In this document: positions 1 to 7,947 of the stretch, in pieces
Numbering within the stretch: position 1 is the first letter of the stretch
Layout of the letters: every line of letters starts with the position of its first letter
NCBI RefSeq assembly: GCF_029868855.1
Contig: NZ_JARWOV010000248.1
Coordinates: 1 to 32,009 of the forward strand
Direction of reading: 5' to 3'
DNA: 32,009 nt
Origin: Nocardia carnea
GTDB taxonomy: Bacteria > Actinomycetota > Actinomycetes > Mycobacteriales > Mycobacteriaceae
The notes under the pieces: model-generated
Seen by the model: the letters and a program-made list of their open reading frames with translations, nothing else
Told to the model about the DNA's origin: nothing
Database searches by the model: none
Translations under genes and position numbers: made by a program

Positions 1-189
1 CCGGTCTCCTTCGACGCCACGATCCCCGGCCCGGCGCTGCAACAGCACACCGAACGCCGGGGCCGGGGGAAGGCCCCCCAACCCCCCCCCGCCCCCCCCC
101 CCCGCAAAACCCGCCGCGCACCCCGGCCTCCCCCCCCGGCCCCCCCCGGCAATGTTAAACCCACTGGGGCCGGGCGCACGGCCGGGTCG
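1..189. other. Low-complexity C/G homopolymer region, no gene recognised
   Basis: Bases 60-150 consist largely of runs of C with short G blocks, unlike the rest of the window. A plus-strand frame is open from base 1 through the run (it begins PVSFDATIPGPALQQ), so the tail of a gene could enter from the left, but I recognise no family. The runs look more like low-quality or gap-edge sequence than coding DNA. A similar stretch lies at 30066-30145. Confidence 0.5.
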
Positions 190-834
190 TTACTTCGCCG
201 CCGACCGGACCTCCTCGGCCAGGTCGTCGTCGACAGCCACCCGGACCAGCGCCGCGGCGAACTCGGCGGCCTGGTGGTCCGGGGTGAGGCGGGCCAGTTT
301 TCCGGGGTCGGCGGGCAGATCGATCCGCTCCGCACCGTGTACCGCGCGGCTGTCGAAATGCGGGCGCACCCAGGGCCACACGTCCTGTACCTCGCGCAGG
401 AAGATATCGCCGCCGGTCGGCCCGATTCCTTTGAATTGCTGGATCAGTTCGGCGGCGCGGTCGGGGTCGTGACCGGCCTCCTCGGCGAGTTTGCGCAGAT
501 CGCGGTCGTATTTGGCGAGGACCGTCGTGGCGATTTCGCCGAGCTGGGAGGCGGTGCGTTCGTCATAGCGGCGGTAGTGCCCGCGCCCCAGCGCGTCGAC
601 CAGTTCCTGCCATTGCGCGTCGGCGACTTCGCGAGCGGTCCGGTATCCGCTGTGGACGAGTTCGGCCGTCGCGGCGGTCGCGATATCGGCGGAGATCCGG
701 GCGCTGAGCAGTTCGGACATCATCAACAGCTGGAACAGCGGCGCCGGTTTGTCGTCGAGCTTGATTCCCGCTTCGGCGGCGTAGGTGCTCCCGGCTCGGT
801 CGAGTAATGCGTGCACAACATCTCGCTGGCTCAT
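190..834 (-). CDS. HhH-type endonuclease III-like protein
   Basis: A 214-residue cytoplasmic protein. The segment QQFKGIGPTGGDIFLREVQ at about residues 145-163 reads as the helix-hairpin-helix of the HhH-GPD DNA glycosylase/endonuclease III superfamily. The rest is helical and alanine-rich. I do not see the Lys/Asp catalytic pair or the four-cysteine iron-sulfur loop of true endonuclease III, so glycosylase activity is unproven; many actinobacterial relatives are simply annotated 'endonuclease'. The open frame extends further upstream, but ATG at 834 is preceded by a strong AAAGGAGA ribosome-binding site, so this start is preferred. The desaturase gene lies 113 bp upstream on the same strand. 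Family call is moderate; role in base-excision repair is inferred. Confidence 0.7.
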   Translation of the reverse strand: MSQRDVVHALLDRAGSTYAAEAGIKLDDKPAPLFQLLMMSELLSARISADIATAATAELVHSGYRTAREVADAQWQELVDALGRGHYRRYDERTASQLGEIATTVLAKYDRDLRKLAEEAGHDPDRAAELIQQFKGIGPTGGDIFLREVQDVWPWVRPHFDSRAVHGAERIDLPADPGKLARLTPDHQAAEFAAALVRVAVDDDLAEEVRSAAK

Positions 835-947
835 CGGGTCTCCTTTCCCGTCGCGTATACCCGCAACCCACCGGCCCACACCGCGCAACCGGCCCGCACC
901 AGCCTCGCACACCGATACCGCGTACCGAGGGAACGGCGCGGACCTGC

Positions 948-1910
948 TCAGCTCACCGTCGCAGCCGCCTTCTCCGCTTTCGCGGTTTCCCGGGCGAGCA
1001 ACCGCGCCCGCTGTTCCTCGAACCGCTGCACATCCTTGCCCAGCTTCTCGAGGTATTCGCACAGTTCCTCGCGGCTGCGTTCGCCGCGCGCGGTGAAATC
1101 GGTGCGGTCGAAAACGTTCCAGATCCGCAGTACCGGCAGCAACACCTCGTCGAGATGCTGGCGCAGATCGTAGATCCCGTGTTTGACCATCAGCACGCCG
1201 TTGCGTCGCCAGTTGGGCATACCGCGCCCGGGCATGGCGAAGTCCTTGATGATCTTGGTGACCGACTCCATGGCCTGGTCGGGCGCGAGGTCGAACGCCG
1301 CCCCCGCCAGGTTGCGGTAGAAGATCATATGCAGGTTCTCGTCGGTGGCGATCCGCTTGAGCATGCGGTCGGCGATGGGGTCCTCACATACTTTGCCGGT
1401 GCAGCGGTGGCTGATACGGGTCGCAAGTTCCTGGAAGGTCACGTAGGCGACCTGGTCGAGCATGCCCATGAAGTACTCCGGGGCGTGGACACCGCGCGTC
1501 ATATGCACCATGCGGTCGTTCTCCAGCGCGACCGGATCGACGCCCCGGGTGACGACCAGGTAGTCGCGCATGGCGATACCGTGCCGGTTCTCTTCAGCGG
1601 TCCAGCGGCCCACCCAGGTACCCCAGGCGCCGTCGCGGGAGAAATGCTCACTGATCGTACGGTGGTAGGAGGGCAGATTGTCCTCGGTGAGCAGATTGGT
1701 GATCATCGCGACCTTGGCGACCTCCGACAGCCGCGACTGCTCCGGATCCCAGTCGACACCGCCCATCGCGGCGAAATTGCGGCCCTCGTCCCACGGCACG
1801 TAATCGTGCGGGTTCCAGTCCTTGGCCGTGGCCAGGTGCCGGTCCAGATTCTCGGCGACCACCGGTTCCAGCTCGACCAGCAATTCGTGCTGCGTGATAT
1901 CGCGTCCCAT
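948..1910 (-). CDS. Acyl-ACP desaturase (DesA-like, ferritin-fold diiron)
   Basis: A 320-residue soluble desaturase of the plant stearoyl-ACP type found in mycobacteria and Nocardia (DesA1/DesA2 family). It would introduce a double bond into an ACP-bound fatty acid in the cytoplasm, using O2 and reduced ferredoxin. Two diiron E-x-x-H motifs are visible: EENRH in the first half and DENLH in the second, each on a helix, as the family requires. Length matches the family. Start ATG 1910 has an AGAGGA site just upstream; the longer open frame upstream is low-complexity and unlikely to be translated. The C-terminus is a charged, Ala/Lys/Glu-rich helix. Likely role is in mycolic acid or membrane lipid precursor synthesis, inferred from the family. 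Confidence 0.92.
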   Translation of the reverse strand: MGRDITQHELLVELEPVVAENLDRHLATAKDWNPHDYVPWDEGRNFAAMGGVDWDPEQSRLSEVAKVAMITNLLTEDNLPSYHRTISEHFSRDGAWGTWVGRWTAEENRHGIAMRDYLVVTRGVDPVALENDRMVHMTRGVHAPEYFMGMLDQVAYVTFQELATRISHRCTGKVCEDPIADRMLKRIATDENLHMIFYRNLAGAAFDLAPDQAMESVTKIIKDFAMPGRGMPNWRRNGVLMVKHGIYDLRQHLDEVLLPVLRIWNVFDRTDFTARGERSREELCEYLEKLGKDVQRFEEQRARLLARETAKAEKAAATVS

Positions 1911-2517
1911 GCAGATCCTCTCGGCTCGTCCTCGGAAACGATCCGAGATCGGCGCCGGTTCGCGGCCGGGTACATCACCGGATACGGCACTCGGCGTTCT
2001 CGGATCGGGTCGAACACACTTGCCCGCCCGGAGACATCTCCCGCCCTCCGCGCAGGTTCCTGCTGACAGCTTCCAGCGGTGCAGACGATACCCGCCGACC
2101 GGCAGACCGATCGCCGGGGCGAGGCCTGGCCGGGACCGGGGTCCGGATATCGGCGGCACCGGCGACCGATAGTCGCAAGGGTAGCAATGCCGGGCGGAGC
2201 TTCGGCCATGGCCGAAATCTTCACGTCGATCTGGTGATTCGTGAGCGGAGTGGCCGAGCGGATGGTCACAGCACCAGGCCCGGTCACAACTATTCCGGCC
2301 GTGTCACAACCTGGACAGCAATCGGGCGGCCCCCGCACATGCGCGCCGGACGTGGAGCCGGCAAAACGATCCGAGTTGTTCCGCAGCCGGGCAGCGGCCG
2401 TCGTGCCGGCGCCACCGGCGATTTCGGCACTCGGGGGAACGCGCGGCCGAGTGCACGGTTTCTCCGGATATGAGGCTTCGTGGACGGACAGCTGCCGATT
2501 ACCGGGAAGCCTTACGA
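1911..2517. other. Long intergenic region between desaturase and IclR gene
   Basis: About 600 bp without a credible gene; frames in it are short, Arg/Pro/Gly-rich and lack ribosome-binding sites. It is the upstream region of the desaturase gene and the downstream side of the IclR gene. The only clear structure I see is the palindrome at 2201-2216. Confidence 0.6.
2201..2216. promoter_or_regulatory. Perfect 16-bp palindrome upstream of the desaturase gene
   Basis: TTCGGCCATGGCCGAA is a perfect inverted repeat with no spacer, about 290 bp upstream of the desaturase ATG. Its size fits a dimeric repressor operator, but GC-rich palindromes also occur by chance and no promoter elements could be placed around it. 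Confidence 0.3.
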
Positions 2518-3390
2518 TCAGCCGGCACGTGCGGACATCAGCGGGACCGTCGTTTCCGGTGCATCCTCCGTAATCCGTGAGTTATCCCGGGCACGTCGTC
2601 GTTCCGAATGTTCGGGGTACAGCGTTCGCGATACCGTGCGGGCGGCGTCGGCGACGAGCGGCGCTACCCGGTCGAGCCGGGCCGAGCGGGCGTCGCCACA
2701 CAGCGAGATGGCGGCGACCGGGCCGTCGTGCCCGCGGATCGCCGCCCCGACGCAGGAGACACCGGGCGCGGATTCCCCGTGTTCGAAGGCGAGGCCGCTC
2801 CGCCGCCGGATCCGGTTGAGTTCCTGGTGGAGCGCGGTGAGCTCGGCAACCGTGCGATCGGTACGGCCGCGCAGGCGCGCGCCGTACAGGCCGTCGACGG
2901 CCTCCGGGGCCAACCCGGCCAGTATCGCTTTCCCACCGGCGGTCGCATACGCGGGCACCCGGCCACCCACCCGCGAGGGAACGCAGGTGGCGAATCGGCC
3001 ACCGACCTTGTCCAGATACACGCTGTCCCCGCCCTCGAGTACCGTCAGGTGCACCACCAGGCCGGTCTGCAGATGTAACTGGTGCAGCAGCGGCGCCGCG
3101 GCCGCGCGGATCTCGCCGAGTCCGCCGTCGCCACCGGCCAGCCCCAGCGCACGGCGGCCCAGGCGATAGCCGGACGCGGTGTGCTCGATCCAATCCAGGC
3201 CCACCAGCTGGTGCAGGATGCGGTGCACGGTGGAACGAGGCAGACCGGCGTAGTCGGCGACGTCCTCCAGTGACAGGCGCGCGGCGCGGCCCTCGAACGC
3301 ATCGAGTATCGCGGTCATCCGCTCGACCATCGATTGCGGCAGTTCCCGCGCGGTGGCCCGGGGGGCGGATACCAAGTCCGTGACGGTCAT
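2518..3390 (-). CDS. IclR-family transcriptional regulator
   Basis: A 290-residue regulator with the IclR layout: an N-terminal winged helix-turn-helix (about residues 20-80, including LSLEDVADYAGLPRSTVHRI) followed by an effector-binding domain (about 95-275). The segment GLAFEHGESAPGVSCVGAAI matches the conserved late part of the ligand domain. Start ATG 3390 is chosen over the ATG at 3408 because GGAGGAG lies at ideal distance before 3390. The gene is divergent from the LLM oxidoreductase/acyl-CoA ligase pair, which is the usual arrangement for an IclR protein controlling a neighbouring catabolic operon. Effector is unknown; an acyl or aromatic acid (or its CoA ester) is a guess from context. 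Confidence 0.92.
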   Translation of the reverse strand: MTVTDLVSAPRATARELPQSMVERMTAILDAFEGRAARLSLEDVADYAGLPRSTVHRILHQLVGLDWIEHTASGYRLGRRALGLAGGDGGLGEIRAAAAPLLHQLHLQTGLVVHLTVLEGGDSVYLDKVGGRFATCVPSRVGGRVPAYATAGGKAILAGLAPEAVDGLYGARLRGRTDRTVAELTALHQELNRIRRRSGLAFEHGESAPGVSCVGAAIRGHDGPVAAISLCGDARSARLDRVAPLVADAARTVSRTLYPEHSERRRARDNSRITEDAPETTVPLMSARAG

Positions 3391-3430
3391 CGACTCCTCC
3401 AACGGCACTGTTCAGAGGCCTTTCACAGGC

Positions 3431-3460
3431 AAAAACTGAAATTCATTCTTGTTGAAGAGT
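3431..3460. promoter_or_regulatory. AT-rich island in the IclR/LLM divergent region, candidate operator
   Basis: Between the divergent genes (3391-3619) most of the sequence is GC-rich, but 3431-3460 is strikingly AT-rich and contains an imperfect inverted repeat, TTCA at 3442-3445 and TGAA at 3453-3456. It lies about 40-70 bp upstream of the IclR start, so it probably carries that gene's promoter and an autoregulatory operator. No confident -35/-10 pair could be assigned. Confidence 0.35.
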
Positions 3461-3619
3461 AGCACCCGAAAGCCGTCCGTCCGGCAGAACGAGCGATACA
3501 CGGGACGAGGCGCCGGATACCACCCACCGGGACGACCGGTCCGCCCGCCGCCGGCGGCGCGGTAGAACGGACGCCGACCCCACCGAGCCCGGCACACCAG
3601 TAGCGGAGAATTCGCCAGG

Positions 3620-4534
3620 ATGCATATCGGAATCTCGTCACCCATCGTCATCGCGCATCCGTCGATGTGCGCGGACTGGGAACGCGACGCCGGGATCGCC
3701 GAACTCGCCCGGATCGCCGAGACCGCGGACCGCCTGGGCTTTCACCACCTGACCTGCAGCGAACACGTCGCCGTCCCCGTCGACAGCGCAGCCGAACGCG
3801 GCGGCACCTACTGGGATCCGCTGGCCACCTTCGGTTTTCTCGCGGCCCGCACCAGCGGTATCCGGCTCGCCACTCAGGTGCTCGTGCTCGGCTATCACCA
3901 TCCGCTGGAGATCGCCAAGCGATACGGCACGCTCGACCTCGTCAGCGGCGGCCGGTTGATCCTGGGTCTCGGCGTCGGCAGCCTGCGCGAGGAGTTCGAC
4001 CTGCTCGGCGCCGAGTTCGCGGAACGCGGCGCCCGCGCCGACGAGGCGCTCGCAGCGCTGCGCGCCGCCCTCTCCGTGGACCGGCCCGAATACCACGGCC
4101 GGTACTTCGACTTCGAGAACATGCTCGTCCGGCCGCATGCGGTGCAGCCGCGGGTCCCGCTGTGGATCGGCGGCCGGACCCGGCGGTCGCTACGGCGTGC
4201 GGCCGAGTTCGGCGACGGCTGGGTTCCGTTCGGGCTCGCGCTCGGCGAGGTGCGGGCCATGCTGAAATCCGTCGAACTACCCGCCGGATTCGAACTCGTA
4301 CTCGGCGCCGGGCAGCCACTGGACCCGATCGGCGCCCCGGACCGTACCGCGCAGGCCCTGGACCGGCTCCGCGCCGCCGGAACCACCATCGCGAGCGTCG
4401 GGCTCACCGCCACCGGCGCCGCCGATTACTGCGACCGACTGGCGGCACTGCGCACCCTGGCCACGGAACTCGGTTGCACATTCGACGACCGCCCCGGGCC
4501 GCCTCCGGAGAACACACCTGCGTGGTCTCGCTGA
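3620..4534 (+). CDS. LLM-class (F420-type) flavin-dependent oxidoreductase
   Basis: A 304-residue luciferase-like monooxygenase-fold protein (TIM barrel). Family hallmarks are the N-terminal IGISSP strand, the FHHLTCSEHVAVP segment (cofactor-facing residues), RIRLATQVLVLGYHHPLEIAKRYGTLDLVSGGRLILGLGVG-type core (residues about 78-115), and RPHAVQPRVPLWIGG after position 170. These fit the actinobacterial subgroup usually predicted to use coenzyme F420; whether F420 or FMN is used cannot be read from sequence. Start ATG 3620 has GGAG about 11 nt upstream. It heads a plus-strand pair with the acyl-CoA ligase 80 bp downstream and faces the IclR gene, suggesting a joint role in degrading a carboxylic acid. 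Substrate unknown. Confidence 0.9.
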   Translation: MHIGISSPIVIAHPSMCADWERDAGIAELARIAETADRLGFHHLTCSEHVAVPVDSAAERGGTYWDPLATFGFLAARTSGIRLATQVLVLGYHHPLEIAKRYGTLDLVSGGRLILGLGVGSLREEFDLLGAEFAERGARADEALAALRAALSVDRPEYHGRYFDFENMLVRPHAVQPRVPLWIGGRTRRSLRRAAEFGDGWVPFGLALGEVRAMLKSVELPAGFELVLGAGQPLDPIGAPDRTAQALDRLRAAGTTIASVGLTATGAADYCDRLAALRTLATELGCTFDDRPGPPPENTPAWSR

Positions 4535-4614
4535 GTGGTACAGGTCACCGGCCGCCCGGCCGGGCCGTGGCATGTTGCTGTCCGACACGCACCGCGGAGA
4601 GAAGGGCGGCCACC

Positions 4615-6282
4615 ATGACGACACCGGCAACCGATACGCAGTCACGGATCGAGGACATCATCCGGCGGTTGACCGGTCCCGGGGGCCGATTCGAAATCGT
4701 GGCCGAGGACGTACTCGGTGCCGTGATCCCGGTGATGCGCCATCGCGGCCGGATGGTGGGGGAACTGCTGACCGCCTCGCGGGCATGGGGCGACCGCGAC
4801 TACCTGGTCACCACCGATCGCCGGATATCGTTCGCCGAGCACCTCGGCACGGTCGCGGCCCTGGCGGTGGCACTGCGCGACCGGTACGGGGTGTGTAAGG
4901 GCGACCGCGTGGCAATCCTGGCTGCCAACAGTCCCGAATGGGTGACGGCGTTCTGGGCCACCCAGAGCCTGGGCGCCGTGACCGTCGGAATGAACAGCTG
5001 GTGGGTGTCACGCGAGATCGACTACGGGTTACAGCACTGCCGCCCCTCGGTGCTGATCGTGGACGAGAAACGCGCCCGGCTGCTGGACGGACTCGACACC
5101 TCCGGTATCACCGTCCTCACCACGGAGACCGATCTGCCGCGCCTGGTCACCGAGCACGCCGGTGCCGAACTCCCCCGGCCCTCGGTCGGCGAGGACGACC
5201 CGTCGGTCATCCTCTACACCAGCGGCACGAGCGGACGCCCCAAGGGCGCCCTGCATTCTCAGCGCAATCTGCTGGCCGTGGTCGACTACCACCGCTTCTC
5301 CGACGCATTCGCCACCGAAATGGCCGGTCGCGGCTACGACGACTCCGAGCCGGTTCCGCTTCGTTTTCTGCTCACCTCGCCGCTCTTCCATATCGCGAGC
5401 CTGCACAATCTGGTGGTGCCCCGGCTGGCCACGGGCAGCGCACTCGTCCTGAACCAGGGCGGTTTCGATGTCGAAACCGTGCTCCACCTCATCGAACGGG
5501 AACGGGTCACCAATTGGGGAGCCGTGCCCACCATGGCCGCCCGGCTGCTCGAATACGAGGGCGCCGAGAACTTCGACCTGTCTTCCCTGACCGCGTTCGC
5601 CTTGGCCTCGGCCCCGTCGTCCATCGCGTTCAAGGACAGGCTCCGGGAACGGTTCCCCTTCGCCCGCGACGCACTGGTCGACAGCTACGGGCTCACCGAA
5701 TGCAGTACCGCGATCGCGGTCGCCACACCCGCCGACCTGAACCGCTCCCCCGGTACGCTCGGCCGGCCGATCCCGACGGTGAACCTCGAGATCCGCGATC
5801 CCGCCGGTGTGCAGGTTCCCGACGGCATCGAGGGCGAGGTGTGTGTTCGCAGCCCCTTCGTCATGCTCGGGTACTGGGACGACGAGGCGGCCACCGCCGC
5901 AGCCATCACTCCGGACCGCTGGCTGCGCACCGGCGACTACGGTGTCGTCGAGGGCGGCGAGCTCCGATTGACCGGCCGCCGTTCCGATCTCATCCTGCGC
6001 GGCGGCGAGAACGTCTACCCCACCGAGATCGAACAATGCCTCGACGAACATCCGGATATCACCGAATGCGCTGTGGTGGGCGTACCCCACAGCGATCTCG
6101 GGCAGGAAGTGGCGGCGGTGGTGGTGGTCGCGCCGGATTCCACGGTCACCGAGGAGCAACTCACCGCATTCGCGCGTGAACGGCTGTCGTATTTCAAAGT
6201 GCCGACCCGCTGGCGGATCACCACGGAATCGCTGCCGCGCAACGCCACCGGTAAACTCGCCCGCCGCGCGATCACGCTCTGA
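4615..6282 (+). CDS. Acyl-CoA synthetase / AMP-dependent CoA ligase
   Basis: A 555-residue class I adenylate-forming enzyme that would activate a carboxylic acid with ATP and CoA. Visible motifs: the P-loop YTSGTSGRPKG at residues 201-211, SYGLTECS (A5), the TGDYG loop (A7), GRRSDLILRGGENVYPTEIE hinge (A8), and near the C-terminus RNATGKLARR with the catalytic lysine (A10). All key residues are present. A longer frame is open far upstream through the LLM gene, but ATG 4615 is preceded by GAGAAGG and the homology starts here. Likely co-transcribed with the LLM oxidoreductase and regulated by the divergent IclR protein. The family covers medium/long-chain fatty, bile-acid-side-chain and aromatic acids; the substrate cannot be decided. 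Confidence 0.93.
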   Translation: MTTPATDTQSRIEDIIRRLTGPGGRFEIVAEDVLGAVIPVMRHRGRMVGELLTASRAWGDRDYLVTTDRRISFAEHLGTVAALAVALRDRYGVCKGDRVAILAANSPEWVTAFWATQSLGAVTVGMNSWWVSREIDYGLQHCRPSVLIVDEKRARLLDGLDTSGITVLTTETDLPRLVTEHAGAELPRPSVGEDDPSVILYTSGTSGRPKGALHSQRNLLAVVDYHRFSDAFATEMAGRGYDDSEPVPLRFLLTSPLFHIASLHNLVVPRLATGSALVLNQGGFDVETVLHLIERERVTNWGAVPTMAARLLEYEGAENFDLSSLTAFALASAPSSIAFKDRLRERFPFARDALVDSYGLTECSTAIAVATPADLNRSPGTLGRPIPTVNLEIRDPAGVQVPDGIEGEVCVRSPFVMLGYWDDEAATAAAITPDRWLRTGDYGVVEGGELRLTGRRSDLILRGGENVYPTEIEQCLDEHPDITECAVVGVPHSDLGQEVAAVVVVAPDSTVTEEQLTAFARERLSYFKVPTRWRITTESLPRNATGKLARRAITL

Positions 6283-6404
6283 CGCGGAAACCGCTGCCGC
6301 GCAGGCACCGTCGCCCTCGCGCAGACCAGGATGACGCAGGACATGCCGCACCCCGCAGCGGCGCCCGCCGCACCCTGGGCCTGCACAGCCCGCACCCGCC
6401 GGGT

Positions 6405-6433
6405 TTGACAATTCACCGGACGTCTGAAACTCT
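6405..6433 (+). promoter_or_regulatory. Promoter for the SAM-IV leader
   Basis: A consensus -35 TTGACA lies at 6405-6410, and a weak -10 (AAACT/AACTCT) at about 6426-6433. Transcription would then begin near 6440, right at the first base of the riboswitch aptamer, which supports the assignment. Confidence 0.55.
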
Positions 6434-6440
6434 CGGTTCA

Positions 6441-6556
6441 GGTCATGAGTGCCAGCGTCAAGCCCCGGCTTGCTGGCCGGCAACCCTCCTCCGCGGCGGG
6501 GTGCTCCGGGTGACGACCTGGCCGCCGCCCGACCGGGCGCGGCAAGCGCGGACTCC
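6441..6556 (+). promoter_or_regulatory. SAM-IV riboswitch
   Basis: The leader matches the actinobacterial SAM-IV aptamer closely as I remember it. It opens with GGTCATGAGTGCCAGCGTC, followed by the AAGCCCCGGCTTGCTGGCC arm (GCCAGC 6451-6456 pairs with GCTGGC 6472-6477), the CCGGCAACCCTCC core, the CCGCGG loop, GGGGTG, and closing GACC at 6515-6518. A separate hairpin CGCCC/GGGCG (6526-6530 with 6535-6539) is followed by GCGGCAAGCGCGG. CGCGG at 6547-6551 can form the expected pseudoknot with CCGCG at 6491-6495. One pair in the first helix is an A/C mismatch. SAM-IV elements bind S-adenosylmethionine and normally switch off sulfur or methionine genes. Here the only downstream gene is the class V PLP enzyme. 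Confidence 0.93.
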
Positions 6557-6582
6557 GTTTTCCTCGATCCTTACCGGAGTCC
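6550..6582 (+). promoter_or_regulatory. Ribosome-binding-site sequestering hairpin of the SAM-IV expression platform
   Basis: GGACTCCG (6550-6557) is perfectly complementary to CGGAGTCC (6575-6582) across a 17-nt loop. The right arm contains the GGAG Shine-Dalgarno (6576-6579) that sits 6 nt before ATG 6586. The left arm overlaps the 3' strand of the predicted aptamer pseudoknot by two bases. This points to translational rather than transcription-termination control; no U-run follows the hairpin. The direction of the switch is inferred, not seen. Confidence 0.7.
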
Positions 6583-6585
6583 CTG

Positions 6586-7947
6586 ATGCGATGGGATTGC
6601 GTGATGACCGCTGTACTCGACCGGACCGGCGCCCTTGCCCGGGTTTCCGGAGCCGATCTGCGAGTTCCCCTGGTACAGGGCGGAACCCGGGCCTACGCCA
6701 ATTTCGACTACGCTGCCAGCGCCCCCGCGCTGGCACAGGTCAGCGACCGTGTCGCCGAACTTCTGCCGTACTACGCCAGCGTCCATCGCGGCGCCGGGTA
6801 CGCCTCCCGGATCTCCACGCAGTGCTATGAATCGGCGCGTGAGACGGTGGGCCGGTTCCTGGGCTGCGCCGACGACCAGGTGGTGGTGTTCACCCGCAAC
6901 ACCACCGATGCGCTGAATCTGCTGGCCGGCTGTGTCCCCGGCGATACGGTGGTGCTCGATATCGAACACCACGCGAACCTGCTGGCCTGGGAGCGCCGGG
7001 GCCGCCGCGTGGTGCCGGCAGCCGATACCGTCGCCGAAACGCTGCAGCGGATCGCCGCCGAACTGTGCGCGAAACCCGCCGCCCTGCTGGCAGTCACCGG
7101 GGCCTCCAACGTGACCGGTGAGGTATTACCTCTCGAGCGCCTGGCCACACTGGCGCATCAGTGCGGGGCACGGATTCTGGTGGACGCGGCGCAGCTCGCG
7201 CCACATCGGCGAATCGACCTGCACGCCACCGGAATCGACTATCTGGTGCTGTCCGGCCACAAACTGTATGCCCCGTACGGCGCCGGAGTCCTGGCGGGTC
7301 GCAAGGACTGGCTGGACGATGCCGACCCCTATCTCGGTGGTGGCGGTGCGGTGCGAGAGGTCACCGTCGACGGCGCGGTATGGGCGACCGCGCCGCAGCG
7401 TCACGAGGCAGGATCTCCGAATGTGCTGGGCGCGGCAGCCCTGGCCAGAGCCTGCGAGGTTCTCGCCGAGCTCGGCCCGGAAGCCGAAGCGCAGGAACGC
7501 TCGCTGACCCACCGCCTCCGCACCGGCCTGGCCGAAATTCCCGGTATCCGGTGCCTGCGGCTCTGGGACGATGGCACAGTCCCCGGCGGCGCCGGGGATA
7601 CCGGCCGGATCGACAGTGTAGGCATCGTGACATTCACCGTGGACGGCTTCGAACCGGGCCGGATCGCGGCCTATCTGTCCGCCGAATACGGAATAGGCGT
7701 GCGCGACGGCCGGTTCTGCGCCCACCCGCTGCTCGCCCGCTTGGGGGTCGGCGCGGCGGTCCGCGCGAGTATCGGCCTCGGCAGCACCCACGAGGACGTC
7801 GATCGGCTGCTCGAGGCCGTCGCCGCACTGGTCGAGCGGGGGCCGCGCTGGGACTACACCTGTGCTGCCGGGCGCTGGGATCCCGCTCCGGAGACCCGTT
7901 CCGGCTTGGCCGGCGACGGCGCCGCCGGCGCACCTTGCACGGAATGA
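6586..7947 (+). CDS. Class V aminotransferase-fold PLP enzyme (cysteine desulfurase/selenocysteine lyase-like)
   Basis: A 453-residue fold-type I PLP protein. Family features: EHHAN at 127-131 (ring-stacking His), VDAAQLAPH at 199-207 (Asp/Gln contacting the cofactor), SGHKLYAPYGAG with the Schiff-base Lys226, and RDGRFCAHPLL near 373-383. The last places a cysteine (Cys378) where SufS-type desulfurases carry the catalytic Cys. That, plus control by a SAM-IV riboswitch, suggests removal of sulfur from cysteine or a related thiol amino acid, tied to methionine/SAM status. No iron-sulfur assembly genes lie nearby, so it is probably not the housekeeping SufS. Start 6586 is supported by GGAG at 6576-6579 inside the regulatory hairpin; ATG 6604 is the alternative. 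The C-terminal 30 residues are Pro/Gly/Ala-rich and probably disordered. Confidence 0.88.
   Translation: MRWDCVMTAVLDRTGALARVSGADLRVPLVQGGTRAYANFDYAASAPALAQVSDRVAELLPYYASVHRGAGYASRISTQCYESARETVGRFLGCADDQVVVFTRNTTDALNLLAGCVPGDTVVLDIEHHANLLAWERRGRRVVPAADTVAETLQRIAAELCAKPAALLAVTGASNVTGEVLPLERLATLAHQCGARILVDAAQLAPHRRIDLHATGIDYLVLSGHKLYAPYGAGVLAGRKDWLDDADPYLGGGGAVREVTVDGAVWATAPQRHEAGSPNVLGAAALARACEVLAELGPEAEAQERSLTHRLRTGLAEIPGIRCLRLWDDGTVPGGAGDTGRIDSVGIVTFTVDGFEPGRIAAYLSAEYGIGVRDGRFCAHPLLARLGVGAAVRASIGLGSTHEDVDRLLEAVAALVERGPRWDYTCAAGRWDPAPETRSGLAGDGAAGAPCTE

Noticed and set aside
2249..2300. GGAGTGGCCGAGCGG, like the 5' end of a serine or leucine tRNA
   Set aside because: No anticodon arm, T-arm (GGTTCGAATCC) or acceptor complement follows.
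3667..4614. A continuous 871-codon frame running through the LLM gene into the acyl-CoA ligase
   Set aside because: The first 316 codons are Arg/Pro-rich shadow of the LLM gene; ligase homology and a ribosome-binding site begin at ATG 4615.
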